From NCBI RefSeq assembly GCF_001672975.1, contig NZ_LZKU01000232.1:1-64000 (forward strand): DNA of 64,000 nucleotides. The letters run 5' to 3'. How positions within the stretch are numbered: position 1 is the first letter of the stretch; every line of letters begins with the position of its first letter. The position numbers were made by a program, and so were the translations under genes. The notes under the pieces are model-generated. The model did no database searches. It saw only the letters and a list, made by a program, of their open reading frames with translations, and had not been told where the DNA came from. Source of the DNA: Mycobacterium sp. 1465703.0. Lineage in GTDB: Bacteria; Actinomycetota; Actinomycetes; Mycobacteriales; Mycobacteriaceae. Shown piece by piece: positions 14,571-25,873 of this stretch.

Positions 14571-17309
14571 TTACCGGCGTAGCCGGATCTTCCAGCGCAC
14601 GAAGCCTGCGTAGAACAGCGACAATGCGGCCAGCATGCCCATGTCGAGCAACCAGATCTTCGACGTGTGCTGCCAGAAACGATCTTGGGACAGCAGCGAA
14701 TCGGGCACCACGTGGCGCAAATCCACCGTCGATGCTGCCGCGGCGTAGCCCCAGCGGGCCGGCATCGCCCACGACAGCTGGTTCAAACCGAGCCGGCCGG
14801 TCACCGGGACCATACCGCCACACAGCACCAGTTGGGCCATCACCGCCACCACGAACAGCGGCATGATCTGCTCACTGGAGCGGACCAGCGACGAAATAGC
14901 CAACCCCAGAATGGCGGACGCCACACACGTCGCCGCCACAGTGGCGAACAGTTCGAGGGTCGCGCCGACGGTCGAGTGGCCGAACAGAACCGCGCCGCGC
15001 GTCGGGGTGCCCTTGCCGATCACCACGATCGCCGTGACGATTGCGGACTGCAATATCGCGAACCCGCAGAACACCGCGCTCTTGGCCACCAGGTAGGCGC
15101 TGGTGGACAGTCCAACCGCTTGCTCACGCTGGAAGATGGCGCGTTCGCCGACCAAGTCGCGAATTGTCAAGGCGGTGCCCATGAATGCCGCGGCCGGCAT
15201 CAGCAGGGCCAGTATCTGCGCGGCTTCGTCGGGTGTCCCCGCATTGGGCCCGGGAACATGAAATCCGTTGCTGCCCGGAACCGTCAGGGACAGTGAGCCC
15301 AGGATGAACGGCAGCAGCGCCAGAAAGACGAAGTAGGCGCGGTCGGCGATGACCAGCCGGACCTGCCGGCGGGCGATTGTCGAGATTTGCCGCCGGACGC
15401 TGGTGTGGACCGGTTCGCCCAGGCTGCTCGGCTCGTCGGTCTTGTCCGGCAGGTACTTCTGCGGCCGCTTCTGAGCCTCGTTCTGTTCCAGGAAGCGGCG
15501 GTTGGCTTCTTCGGGATCCGCGCCGACCTGGGTGAAGATCTTCGCCCAGTTGGTGGTGCCCATCGCTCCACCGATCTGGTCGGGCGAGCCACAGTAGGCC
15601 GTCTTGCCGCCGGGCGCCATCAGCAGGACCTGGTCGCACACATCCAGGTAGGACAGTGAGTGCGTCACCACCAGCACCACCCGACCGGCATCGGCCAACT
15701 GGCGCAACATCGTCATGACCTGCAGATCCAGCGCGGGATCCAAACCCGAGGTCGGTTCGTCGAGGATCAACAGCGACGGCCCGGTCAGCAGTTCGAGTGC
15801 CACCGACGCGCGTTTGCGTTGTCCGCCGGACAGTTTGTCGACTCGGGTGTCGGCGTGCTTGGTCAAATCGAGTTCCTCGAGCACCTGAGCGACCACCTTG
15901 GCGCGGTCCGCTTTGCTGGTGTCGGGTGGTAGTCGCAGCTCGGCGGCGTACCCCAGCGCCTGATTGATGGTCAGCTGGCGATGCACCACGTCGTCTTGCG
16001 GGACGATGCCGATCCTGCTGCGCAGCGACGCATACTCCGCGTGGATGTTGTGGCCCTCGAACGTGACTGAACCCGATGTCGGGGTGGTGTAGCCGGCGAT
16101 GAGGCGGGCCAGGGTGCTTTTTCCGGCACCCGATCCGCCGATCACCGCCGTCAACGTTCCGGGACGCGCGATCAGCGAGATGTCGTCCAGCAACTGCTTG
16201 CCGTTGTCGACGACGTACTTGACGTTGCGTACCTCGAGACCGCCGGTGCGGCTGGCGGCGTCGCTGTATTCGGTCAGGGTGCCGTCGCGGAATAATAGGT
16301 CGACGTTGCCGATGGTGACCACGTCGTCTTCGGACAGGATCGCCGATCCGACCCGAGTGCCGTTGACGAACGTGCCGTTGACACTGGTGTCCCGGATCTC
16401 GGTGCCCAGCTGGGTGGGTACCAACGTCGCGTGCTGGCGTGACGCCAAGACATCGGAGACGACGATGTCGTTCTCGGCGGCGCGGCCGATGGTCATGGCG
16501 CCGGCCGTGCCGGCGGCCGACGACGCGCGCGGCGAGAGCAACTTCACAAAACGGGTCGCCAGGTTGGACACGTCGGCCGTCTTGGTGTCGATCACCGTGA
16601 ATTCCGCTGCGGGCGTGGCGGAGGCGGGTGGCGGCGCAGCGGTGTCACTCGCACCGGGCGGTGTGACCTGCAGCCTTGCCGGTGAGCCCGGGTCGATGAC
16701 GGTCAGCTCCTCGGGCGGTGTGCCCCGCGGCGCCGGCATGGGTGGCACGCGCGGCGGCACCGCCGGCTGTCGCGGCGGTGCATTCGGCGGTCTCGCCGGC
16801 TGCCGGGGCGGCACCGGGCGCGATGGCGCGCCCTGCGGACCGCCACGGGCCGGGCTTCTGCCCTGGCCGCCGGGCCGGCCCTGCGCAGGCCTCGGCTGGT
16901 GCGTCGGACTTGTTTGCTCAGCAAGCGCGGACCAGGCCAGCGTCGGCGGTCCGGAATCGTGACTTGGCCTGGTTCGGGGCGGATGGCCGGCATGACCCTG
17001 CTGCGGACCGATTGCGAACGTCAAGCGCGGTCCTTGCGGGTTTCCGAGATGAATGCTCTGACCGTCGTGGACATCGACGACCGGCATCCGGTAGCCGTTC
17101 AGGTAGGTCCCGTTCAGCGAGCCGTTGTCGATTGCCAGCCAACGGCCTTGGTCGAACCGCAGGATCAGATGCGCGCGCGAGATCCGCGGATCGGCGATGC
17201 GCACATCGGCCTGTACGTCGCGCCCGACGACCACCTCCTGGCCGGCGGCGAAGGATCGTTGGGACCCGTCATGCCGAATTGTCAGGATGGGCGGGGCGGG
17301 TCGAGTCAC
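14571..17309 (-). CDS. FHA-domain ABC exporter (Rv1747-like)
   Basis: This is a 912-residue ABC half-transporter with two N-terminal phosphopeptide-binding FHA domains. FHA1 is residues about 5-100 (VVVGRD, ISRAHLIL, SLNGTYLNG). A Pro/Arg-rich linker covers about 105-225. FHA2 is about 250-345 (MTIGRAAENDIVV, ASRQHATL, VNGTFVNG). The nucleotide-binding domain is about 355-590, with Walker A GGSGAGKST, signature LSGGQRKR and Walker B LLILDEPTSG. At least five hydrophobic helices occupy about 645-905 (ABC2 type). In M. tuberculosis Rv1747 is bound and phosphorylated by PknF and affects export of cell-wall lipids. Here the kinase gene is divergent rather than in tandem. The GTG start has a GATACT -10 six bases upstream. 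Confidence 0.93.
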   Translation of the reverse strand: MTRPAPPILTIRHDGSQRSFAAGQEVVVGRDVQADVRIADPRISRAHLILRFDQGRWLAIDNGSLNGTYLNGYRMPVVDVHDGQSIHLGNPQGPRLTFAIGPQQGHAGHPPRTRPSHDSGPPTLAWSALAEQTSPTHQPRPAQGRPGGQGRSPARGGPQGAPSRPVPPRQPARPPNAPPRQPAVPPRVPPMPAPRGTPPEELTVIDPGSPARLQVTPPGASDTAAPPPASATPAAEFTVIDTKTADVSNLATRFVKLLSPRASSAAGTAGAMTIGRAAENDIVVSDVLASRQHATLVPTQLGTEIRDTSVNGTFVNGTRVGSAILSEDDVVTIGNVDLLFRDGTLTEYSDAASRTGGLEVRNVKYVVDNGKQLLDDISLIARPGTLTAVIGGSGAGKSTLARLIAGYTTPTSGSVTFEGHNIHAEYASLRSRIGIVPQDDVVHRQLTINQALGYAAELRLPPDTSKADRAKVVAQVLEELDLTKHADTRVDKLSGGQRKRASVALELLTGPSLLILDEPTSGLDPALDLQVMTMLRQLADAGRVVLVVTHSLSYLDVCDQVLLMAPGGKTAYCGSPDQIGGAMGTTNWAKIFTQVGADPEEANRRFLEQNEAQKRPQKYLPDKTDEPSSLGEPVHTSVRRQISTIARRQVRLVIADRAYFVFLALLPFILGSLSLTVPGSNGFHVPGPNAGTPDEAAQILALLMPAAAFMGTALTIRDLVGERAIFQREQAVGLSTSAYLVAKSAVFCGFAILQSAIVTAIVVIGKGTPTRGAVLFGHSTVGATLELFATVAATCVASAILGLAISSLVRSSEQIMPLFVVAVMAQLVLCGGMVPVTGRLGLNQLSWAMPARWGYAAAASTVDLRHVVPDSLLSQDRFWQHTSKIWLLDMGMLAALSLFYAGFVRWKIRLRR

Positions 17310-17619
17310 TACTCAAGTATCGGCCCGCGTTGCCAGTGCCCACTATTGGACCCGCCTGTGACTTCGCTTTGTGTCAAGCCGCCCACTCATAGCTCTTTCA
17401 TAGCCTGCTGAGACGAATCGCCTACTGGTGTGCGGCATTATTCGTTCGAAAGGGGTGCGATCTTCGATTGTGTCCGCGTGCCGAGCACGGCGTGGTGCTG
17501 GGCAGACAGCGAGACGGGGTAGAGGGCCCAATCGCGATGCGCATGCCCATGGTGCTGCAATCCGCATCACGGTGCGGCGACACCTGGGTGGTGCCGGAAC
17601 ACGAGGGGGCAAGGCATTG
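17310..17619. other. Divergent promoter region between the FHA-ABC and kinase genes
   Basis: This 310-base gap separates two divergent starts. On the minus strand GATACT (17316-17321) lies six bases before GTG 17309. On the plus strand the frame of the kinase is open back to 17428, but that part encodes Arg-rich sequence unlike a protein, so it is more likely 5' UTR. Confidence 0.5.
17316..17321 (-). promoter_or_regulatory. -10 element of the FHA-ABC gene, leaderless arrangement
   Basis: GATACT on the minus strand keeps the conserved A2 and T6 of the -10 box and is six bases from the GTG start. Confidence 0.45.
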
Positions 17620-19692
17620 ATGGACGAGCACAAGGGAACTACCCGGCGCATCGGCGCCGGGCGACGATTACTGAGCAACCCGCGGCAAGCGCGGGAGGCG
17701 TTGCGTGCGGGCTTTCAGTCGTTGCCCGCCATGCCGATCGGGCAGCTGTTCCGCCGGATACCTCCGGTCGATTCGGCCCCACACGTGGAACCCGCGGTGG
17801 CGCAACAACACAACGATTCCAGTGGGTCGCGCCTTGCGATCGGCAACGGCGCGGCGTTCGCCGGCTACACGATATTGCGGCAGCTGGGTGCCGGCGGCAT
17901 GGCCGAGGTCTATCTGGCGCTGCATCCCCGGCTGCCCCGCCGCGATGTGATCAAGGTGCTGGCCGAGGCGGTGACCGCCGATCCCGAGTTTCGCGAAAGG
18001 TTCAACCGGGAGGCCGATCTGGCCGCGACGCTGTGGCACCCGCACATCGTCGGTGTGCACGACCGCGGCGAATTCAATGGGCATCTGTGGATTTCGATGG
18101 ACTATGTCGAGGGCACCGACGCCTCGCGGCTGGTCAAAGAGAGCTACGCCGAGGGCATGCCGATCCACGAGGTGTGCGCCATCGTGCAGGCGGTGGCGGG
18201 CGCTCTGGACTATGCCCACGATCGTGGCCTGCTGCACCGTGACGTCAAGCCCGCCAACATCCTGGTCACCCATCCCGAAGAGGGGGAGCGCCGAATCCTG
18301 TTGGCGGACTTCGGTGTCGCGCGTCACCTTGGTGACATCAGCGGCATCACCGAGACGAACGTCGCGGTGGGAACGGTGGCGTATGCCGCGCCCGAGCAGC
18401 TGACGGGTTCGCCTATCGACGGGCGGGCGGACCAATACGCCTTGGCCGCAACGGCTTTCCATCTGCTTACCGGTGCGCCGCCGTTCCAGCATTCCAACCC
18501 CATCGCGGTGATCAGCCAGCACCTGCACGAGGACCCGCCGCGGCTCAGCGATTTCCGCCCCGATCTCGCGGAGCTCGACGAGGTGTTCTGCAAGGCCCTC
18601 GCCAAACAGCCCGAGGACAGGTTCGATCGGTGCCGCGCGTTTGCGGCCGCGGTCAGCGAGTCGTTCGACGGCGTCTCCGACGTCGGCCGCGGCGCCCAGC
18701 TTGGTACCGCCGTGTCGGCACCGCACCGCCGACACGGGCCCGGTGGCGTCATTGCCGGTCTGAGCCACCGGTTTTCGTCGAAAACGCGTTGGGCGACCGC
18801 GCTGCTGTGCGCGGTGCTCATCGCCGTCGCGGCGACCTGGTCGATCCTCTACTCGTTTCAGCCCGAGACGCCGCCGAGTAATCCCGCGCTCGCGTCGAAA
18901 CCATCCGTCCCTGCACCCAGCGCCGCACCCACCGCGGGCGGACCGGTGCTCAACGGGACCTACAAACTGAACTACGACCAGACCAAGCGCACCACCAACG
19001 GCGTTTCCATTCGGCACGGCGGGGCGGCCACCGGCTGGTGGGCATTCCGGTCGGTGTGCACCACCAACGGATGTGCGGCCACCGGCACCCAACTGGACGA
19101 TGCCACCCACCAGGTGGCCAATACCACCGATGGCGGCCAGACCGACACGCTGCGCTTCGTGAGTGGTTACTGGCAGGGCGCCCCCACCCAGCAGCGGGTG
19201 GGCTGCACTCAGCCCAATGGGCAGGTGCGCGCAACTCAGCAGGAAACCATCGCCTGGTCGCTGGCACCGCAAGCCGACGGAACCCTGCGCGGCACCGAGA
19301 CGGAGACCGTGCTCAGCAACGAGTGCGGCGGCCAGGGGGCGGTGGTGCGGGTGCCGGTGGTGGCCACCCGGACCGGTGATGCGCCCGCGAAGGTGACGCT
19401 GGGTGACCCCACCCAGGTCATCAACACCTCGACCGCGGCCGCCCCGACCCCACCGGTGCTGGGCGGGCTGTGCAGCGACATCGGCAAGCTGGCCTACGAC
19501 CCGACCAACAACGAGCAGATCGTCTGCGAGGCGAGCAGCTGGGCCAAAGCGCCGATCACGATGGGCGTGCACGCCGCAGGCAGCTCGTGCGACCGGCCGA
19601 ACACCTCGGTGTTCGCCATGAGCACGTCCAGCGATGGCTACCTGCTGCAGTGCGATCCGGTCACCCGGACATGGACCCGGCCGGCCGGATAG
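17620..19692 (+). CDS. Transmembrane Ser/Thr protein kinase (PknF-like catalytic domain)
   Basis: This is a 690-residue receptor kinase. Residues about 80-345 are a Hanks-type domain very close to Pkn[11 protein letters not shown] glycine loop, Lys112 in VIKVL, catalytic HRDVKPAN (Asp208), DFG (Asp230) and an APEQ motif. A single membrane helix lies at about 391-413. The exported C-terminus begins with a Pro/Ala-rich stalk and then a Cys-containing sensor of about 250 residues ([37 protein letters not shown]). It differs from the short PknF tail and looks more like the sensors of other mycobacterial kinases. The ATG 17620 start leaves an 80-residue N-terminal extension before the kinase fold. 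Divergence from the Rv1747-like gene makes that transporter the likely substrate. Confidence 0.88.
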   Translation: MDEHKGTTRRIGAGRRLLSNPRQAREALRAGFQSLPAMPIGQLFRRIPPVDSAPHVEPAVAQQHNDSSGSRLAIGNGAAFAGYTILRQLGAGGMAEVYLALHPRLPRRDVIKVLAEAVTADPEFRERFNREADLAATLWHPHIVGVHDRGEFNGHLWISMDYVEGTDASRLVKESYAEGMPIHEVCAIVQAVAGALDYAHDRGLLHRDVKPANILVTHPEEGERRILLADFGVARHLGDISGITETNVAVGTVAYAAPEQLTGSPIDGRADQYALAATAFHLLTGAPPFQHSNPIAVISQHLHEDPPRLSDFRPDLAELDEVFCKALAKQPEDRFDRCRAFAAAVSESFDGVSDVGRGAQLGTAVSAPHRRHGPGGVIAGLSHRFSSKTRWATALLCAVLIAVAATWSILYSFQPETPPSNPALASKPSVPAPSAAPTAGGPVLNGTYKLNYDQTKRTTNGVSIRHGGAATGWWAFRSVCTTNGCAATGTQLDDATHQVANTTDGGQTDTLRFVSGYWQGAPTQQRVGCTQPNGQVRATQQETIAWSLAPQADGTLRGTETETVLSNECGGQGAVVRVPVVATRTGDAPAKVTLGDPTQVINTSTAAAPTPPVLGGLCSDIGKLAYDPTNNEQIVCEASSWAKAPITMGVHAAGSSCDRPNTSVFAMSTSSDGYLLQCDPVTRTWTRPAG

Positions 19693-19740
19693 CCGACGCG
19701 GGTTGGCCTCCCGGGGTATCAATAGGTGACTCTCGAACCC

Positions 19741-19760
19741 GCTAGCGCAGGTGCTAGCGC
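19741..19760 (+). repeat. Tandem octamer upstream of uvrB
   Basis: GCTAGCGC occurs at 19741-19748 and again at 19753-19760, a 12-base period. It lies about 100 bases before the uvrB promoter, just downstream of the kinase gene. Function unknown. Confidence 0.4.
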
Positions 19761-19852
19761 TTTTCGGATTCGCTTTATCCTCTCGGACAGGTACCGCTGT
19801 GGCCGGTGTGGCCAAGGTGCCAGACGGCGTCATAGCAGCCGCTCCGCGACAC

Positions 19853-19875
19853 TTGTCGGTGATCGGTTCTACCCT
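19853..19875 (+). promoter_or_regulatory. PafBC-type DNA-damage promoter of uvrB
   Basis: TTGTCGGTG (19853-19861), exactly eight bases, then TACCCT (19870-19875). This fits the RecA-independent damage promoter of mycobacteria (TTGTCRGTG-N8-TANNNT), now known to be driven by PafBC. The -10 ends six bases before ATG 19882, so the mRNA should be leaderless. Confidence 0.8.
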
Positions 19876-19881
19876 GGTGGC

Positions 19882-22041
<2,160 letters not shown>

Positions 22042-22086
22042 GTTTGCTGGCAACCGATCTGCGGTTCGTGTCTCCGCGCGACCCCA

Positions 22087-22092
22087 TACGGT
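22087..22092 (+). promoter_or_regulatory. -10 element of the MFS gene, leaderless arrangement
   Basis: TACGGT followed by exactly six bases (AGAGGA) and GTG 22099. The AGAGGA would instead be a ribosome site if transcription began further upstream, so both readings are possible. Confidence 0.45.
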
Positions 22093-22098
22093 AGAGGA

Positions 22099-23517
22099 GT
22101 GACCGACGCGGCGACTATCACCGGCGGCTGGCGTGAGCTGCTGGGCGCCCGGTATCTGAGGACTTCCATCCTGCTGGCCGGCGGGGTAGCGCTGTACGCC
22201 ACAAATGAGTTCCTGACCACCAGCTTGTTGCCCAACACCATCGCAGAAATCGGCGGCAGCCGGCTCTATGCGTGGGTGACGACGCTGTATCTGGTCGGGT
22301 CGGTGGTTGCGGCGACAATGGTCAATCCGATGCTGTTGCGCGTCGGTGCACGGTCGTCGTATCTGCTGGGACTTGCCGTGTTCGGCATCGCCAGCCTGGT
22401 TTGCGCCGCGGCGCCCACCATGCATGTTTTGATTGCTGGGCGCGCCATGCAGGGGGTGGCGGGGGGCTTGCTGGCCGGCCTGGGCTATGCGGTGATCAAC
22501 TCCGCGCTGCCCCGCTGGTTGTGGACGCGGGGCTCGGCCCTGGTGTCGGCGATGTGGGGAGTCGCGACCGTGGTCGGACCCACGACCGGCGGTCTGTTCG
22601 CGCAATTCGGGATCTGGCGATGGGCTTTTGTCGTGATGGCCGTGCTGACCGCGCTGATGGCCCTGCTGGTACCGGTGGCGCTGGCCCGGGTCGACCCGAC
22701 GTACGGCATCCCGAGGATGAAAGTGCCGGTGTGGTCGCTGCTGATCATCGGCGTGGCCGCGCTGGCGGTCAGCGTCGCGCAGATTCCGCGCAACACCGTC
22801 GCAACCTATGGGCTGCTTGCGGTGGGGATCGCGCTGGTCGGCGTGTTCGTGATCGTCGACTGGCGAATGCACGCGGCCATCCTGCCGCCAAGCGTGTTCT
22901 CTCCCGGCCCGCTGAAGTGGATCTACCTGACCATGGGCGTTCTGATGGCCGCCGCGATGGTGAACACCTATGTACCGCTGTTCGGGCAGCGGTTGGCGCA
23001 TCTGACGCCGATCGCGGCCGGTTTCCTGGGAGCGGCGCTGGCCCTCGGCTGGACGGTCAGCGAGATCGTCAGCGCATCGTTGGAGAACCCGCGGACGATC
23101 GGGCGGGTGGTCATGGTGGCGCCGCTGGTGGCCGCGTCAGGCCTGGCGCTGGGTGCGGTGGCCCGCCGTGGCGACGGGTCGTCCTGGACCGCCGCGCTGT
23201 GGGCGGTGGCCCTGCTGGTCGCCGGCATCGGGATCGGGATGGCCTGGCCGCACCTGTCGGCTCGCGCGATGGCGTCCGTTGCCGACCCGGCCGAAGGCGG
23301 CGCGGCGTCCGCGGCGATCAACACCGTCCAGCTGACCTCTGCGGCGATCGGCGCCGGCTTGGCCGGTGTCGTCGTCAACACGGCCACCGGCGGCGAGGGG
23401 ATGGCCGCACACCTGCTGTTCACCGTCTTCACCGCATTGAGCGCGGCCGGCGTGGCGGTGTCCTATGCCGCGACCCGTGCCACCCGGCAAGCCCAGCCGG
23501 TCGGCACGGGAAGCTGA
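22099..23517 (+). CDS. MFS drug/solute transporter (Rv1634 homologue)
   Basis: This is a 472-residue inner-membrane major facilitator of the 14-helix (DHA2-like) type. About a dozen or more hydrophobic segments span the protein. Family marks include NEFLTTSLLPNTIAEIG in helix 1, YLVGSVVAATMVNPML in helix 2, GRAMQGVAGGLLAGLGYAVIN in helix 4 and the antiporter-type GVATVVGPTTGGLF in helix 5. It probably exports small toxic compounds by proton exchange. It follows uvrB by 57 bases with its own putative promoter and is convergent with capA. Confidence 0.88.
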   Translation: MTDAATITGGWRELLGARYLRTSILLAGGVALYATNEFLTTSLLPNTIAEIGGSRLYAWVTTLYLVGSVVAATMVNPMLLRVGARSSYLLGLAVFGIASLVCAAAPTMHVLIAGRAMQGVAGGLLAGLGYAVINSALPRWLWTRGSALVSAMWGVATVVGPTTGGLFAQFGIWRWAFVVMAVLTALMALLVPVALARVDPTYGIPRMKVPVWSLLIIGVAALAVSVAQIPRNTVATYGLLAVGIALVGVFVIVDWRMHAAILPPSVFSPGPLKWIYLTMGVLMAAAMVNTYVPLFGQRLAHLTPIAAGFLGAALALGWTVSEIVSASLENPRTIGRVVMVAPLVAASGLALGAVARRGDGSSWTAALWAVALLVAGIGIGMAWPHLSARAMASVADPAEGGAASAAINTVQLTSAAIGAGLAGVVVNTATGGEGMAAHLLFTVFTALSAAGVAVSYAATRATRQAQPVGTGS

Positions 23518-23554
23518 GCTCAGTCCGGGTCGTCCTCGCCCCGGACCGCGGCAG

Positions 23555-25138
23555 TCACCGAGTGGACTTGACCACCTGCGAGTAGTGGAACTGCCACCGT
23601 TCGACAATGTGAAAGCCCAGGTAGCCCGGGAATCGGTACGCCGGAGCGCGCCCGAACGCGCTTCCCGGCGGCAGCGATTGGCCCTGTTGATGATCGGGCA
23701 GCGAGTTGTCTTTATTGGTGATGGTCCAGATTGCCGGACATTTGTTGATTTTGGCCGTCGTCAGCCACACGGCGACGTGCCCATCCCACAGCGTTCCGGC
23801 CTTGGGGCCGTAGACGCCGCGCTCGACGTCGATCAGCGACCGGAAGGCGTCCGGCCGGGTGGCCAGCAGCGCGCGGATCGGTCCGGGCCTCCAGGGCACG
23901 GTGTTGTCCACCATCAGACAGTCACCGGGGGCGGCGTGCGAGCTGATCAAATCGGCGACCTGACTGTAGTCCCAGCCCTCTTTGGCGTACGGCCAGCGTT
24001 GCACGAACAGGTAATTCGGCACCGCGGCGATCGCCAACAACAGCACCACGCCGGCGATGGGCCACGGCCGTCGGGCGAGGGTGACGATGCAGACGGCCAG
24101 CACGACGGCCATCGCGGGCGCCGTGAAGATCAGGTAGCGCGGGTAGTAGATCGGCTCGCTGACGGCCGAATAGATGACGACCAGGGCGGTAGGGATGACC
24201 ATCCACGCCGTGGCGATGATCAGCAACCGGCGCAAATCACCGGCCGGGGCCGGCACGCCGGCCAGCCGGGTCACGCCCGCCGCGACGATCAGCACACCGC
24301 TGGCAATGGCGAAGGCGACGCTGTGGTCGAAATACTGGCGCAGGATGATGTCGAATGCGTAGTGCCAGCTGACCGGGTAGATCCAATTGACCTGAAACAC
24401 CTGATTGTGGGCAAACACCGCAAACGGCGTCATAGCGGCGACCGCAACGGCCGAGCCGGCTGCCCACCACAGCACCGGCGATCTGCGGGCGCCTTTCGGC
24501 GTTAACAGCGGCAGCATCGCGCCGTAAACCGGCACCAGCAGCACCAGATTCAGATTGAGCAGTATCGACAGCATCAAGCCGAGCGCATACCAAATCCACC
24601 CGCGCGGCCTGCCGCGCCGGACGGTGGCCACGAACAACACCGTCAGCCAGGCCGCCGCGGCGGCCACGAACGCGTATGGGCGCGCTTCCATCCCGCCCCA
24701 CGTCGTGCGGGGCAGGATCGCGAAAATCGCGCCCGCGCACACCGCTGTGGGCCGCGTCGAGAACTGCTTGGTGAACACCGTGACCCCGGCGGCGGCGGCC
24801 CCGATGGCCAGGGCGCTGGGGAACCGCGACCAGAATTCGGTGGGCGGGAACAGCGCGAACCAACCGTGCATCAACAGGTAGTACAGCCCGTGGACGGCGT
24901 CGATATGACTCAGCAGCCGCCACAGCTCTGGCAAAGTCCGGCTCGCCGCGGCCGATATTGTGGCCCCTTCGTCGAACCACAGCGACGGCCGACAAGCCCA
25001 GGCGGCGCTGAGCACGATGGCGAACAGGGCGATTGCCGACGGGTCGAGGAACCTGTCGCGCGCGCGGCCGGGCGCGGGCTCGGCGCCTACCTCCCCGTCA
25101 CGCGGCTCGAGGGTGGGCTCGAGGGTCGGCATGGACAT
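23555..25138 (-). CDS. capA: GT-C mannosyltransferase, LAM capping enzyme CapA
   Basis: This membrane glycosyltransferase is the Rv1635c homologue and is predicted to use polyprenyl-phosphomannose to add the first mannose cap to lipoarabinomannan. The first extracytoplasmic loop carries WFDEGATISAAASR, the acidic catalytic segment of GT-C enzymes. About ten hydrophobic helices follow, then a soluble C-terminal domain from about residue 385 (GDCLMVDNTVPWRPGPIR). I place the start at ATG 25138 (MSMPTLEP, 527 residues) because a TACAGT -10 lies just upstream. A start 21 codons earlier would overlap that promoter. The USP gene is divergent. Confidence 0.85.
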   Translation of the reverse strand: MSMPTLEPTLEPRDGEVGAEPAPGRARDRFLDPSAIALFAIVLSAAWACRPSLWFDEGATISAAASRTLPELWRLLSHIDAVHGLYYLLMHGWFALFPPTEFWSRFPSALAIGAAAAGVTVFTKQFSTRPTAVCAGAIFAILPRTTWGGMEARPYAFVAAAAAWLTVLFVATVRRGRPRGWIWYALGLMLSILLNLNLVLLVPVYGAMLPLLTPKGARRSPVLWWAAGSAVAVAAMTPFAVFAHNQVFQVNWIYPVSWHYAFDIILRQYFDHSVAFAIASGVLIVAAGVTRLAGVPAPAGDLRRLLIIATAWMVIPTALVVIYSAVSEPIYYPRYLIFTAPAMAVVLAVCIVTLARRPWPIAGVVLLLAIAAVPNYLFVQRWPYAKEGWDYSQVADLISSHAAPGDCLMVDNTVPWRPGPIRALLATRPDAFRSLIDVERGVYGPKAGTLWDGHVAVWLTTAKINKCPAIWTITNKDNSLPDHQQGQSLPPGSAFGRAPAYRFPGYLGFHIVERWQFHYSQVVKSTR

Positions 25139-25148
25139 GATGCTTGTT

Positions 25149-25154
25149 ACTGTA
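25149..25154 (-). promoter_or_regulatory. Candidate capA -10 element
   Basis: On the minus strand TACAGT lies ten bases before ATG 25138, giving a very short leader. Confidence 0.4.
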
Positions 25155-25381
25155 AGGCGCAGTTCATCAAACGGGTCACAAACCGTATCCGGCGCATTCA
25201 CCGATGGTGCCCAGCTTCACGAAAAGCCGCGTAATGCAATGCCTTCCACGCCGCCCGAGCGCATTCGATTGTTTTGTCATCGGCGATATTGTCCGTTGGC
25301 CCAGTCAGACCCCGCAATTCGGAGGACGCGCCACGTCACGCCGTGTAGCTAATCTTCCTCCTGTGCGTGGAGCAAACGCGC

Positions 25382-25407
25382 TACTGTCTTGGGTTGGCTG
25401 ACCAACC
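25382..25407 (+). promoter_or_regulatory. USP promoter -10 and 5'-terminal stem-loop
   Basis: TACTGT (25382-25387) fits the -10 consensus. The predicted transcript begins near a perfect hairpin, GGTTGG-ctga-CCAACC (25392-25407). A GGGAGG ribosome site follows before ATG 25424. A stem at the extreme 5' end could protect the message of this usually abundant protein. Confidence 0.45.
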
Positions 25408-25423
25408 GAAACTGGGAGGGTAA

Positions 25424-25867
25424 ATGGGCGCCTATCGGACTGTGGTGGTGGGAACCGATGGCTCGGACTCGTCGATGCGCGCGGTGGAGAAGGCGGCGCA
25501 GATCGCCGGAGAGGACGCCAAGCTGATCGTGGCGTCGGCGTATCTGCCCCAGCACGAGGACGCCCGGGCCGCCGACGCCCTGCGGGACGAAAGCTACAAG
25601 GTTTCGGGCACCGCGCCGATTTACGCGATTCTGCGCGACGCCAAGGACCGCGCCCACGCCGCCGGGGCGAAAAACATCGACGAGCGGCCCATCGTCGGGG
25701 CTCCGGTCGACGCGCTGGTGCACCTCGCCGAGGAGGAACACGCCGATCTACTCGTGGTCGGCAACGTCGGCTTGAGCACAATCGCCGGCCGGCTGCTCGG
25801 ATCGGTGCCGGCCAACGTCTCGCGCCGGGCCAAGACCGACGTGCTGATCGTGCACACCACCTCCTGA
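25424..25867 (+). CDS. Universal stress protein, TB15.3 type (Rv1636 homologue)
   Basis: This is a 147-residue cytoplasmic single-domain USP. It has VVVGTDGSDSS at the first strand and the C-terminal nucleotide-binding run LLVVGNVGLSTIAGRLLGSVPANVSRRAKTDVLIVHT. That is the G2xG9xG(S/T)-like motif, here ending SVPANVS. In M. tuberculosis and M. smegmatis Rv1636-type proteins bind cAMP and ATP and may buffer free cAMP. An adenylate cyclase (47977) lies in the same window. A GGGAGG site precedes the ATG. It is convergent with the hydrolase gene six bases downstream. Confidence 0.93.
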   Translation: MGAYRTVVVGTDGSDSSMRAVEKAAQIAGEDAKLIVASAYLPQHEDARAADALRDESYKVSGTAPIYAILRDAKDRAHAAGAKNIDERPIVGAPVDALVHLAEEEHADLLVVGNVGLSTIAGRLLGSVPANVSRRAKTDVLIVHTTS

Positions 25868-25873
25868 CGGCGG

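Noticed and set aside
17428-17619. N-terminal extension of the kinase from the upstream in-frame codon
   Set aside because: The 64 extra residues are Arg/Gly-rich with no conserved feature and lie in the divergent promoter region. ATG 17620 is preferred.
19735-19750. LexA SOS-box half site (TCGAAC) before uvrB
   Set aside because: The second half (GTTCGA) is absent, and a better PafBC-type promoter is adjacent to the start.
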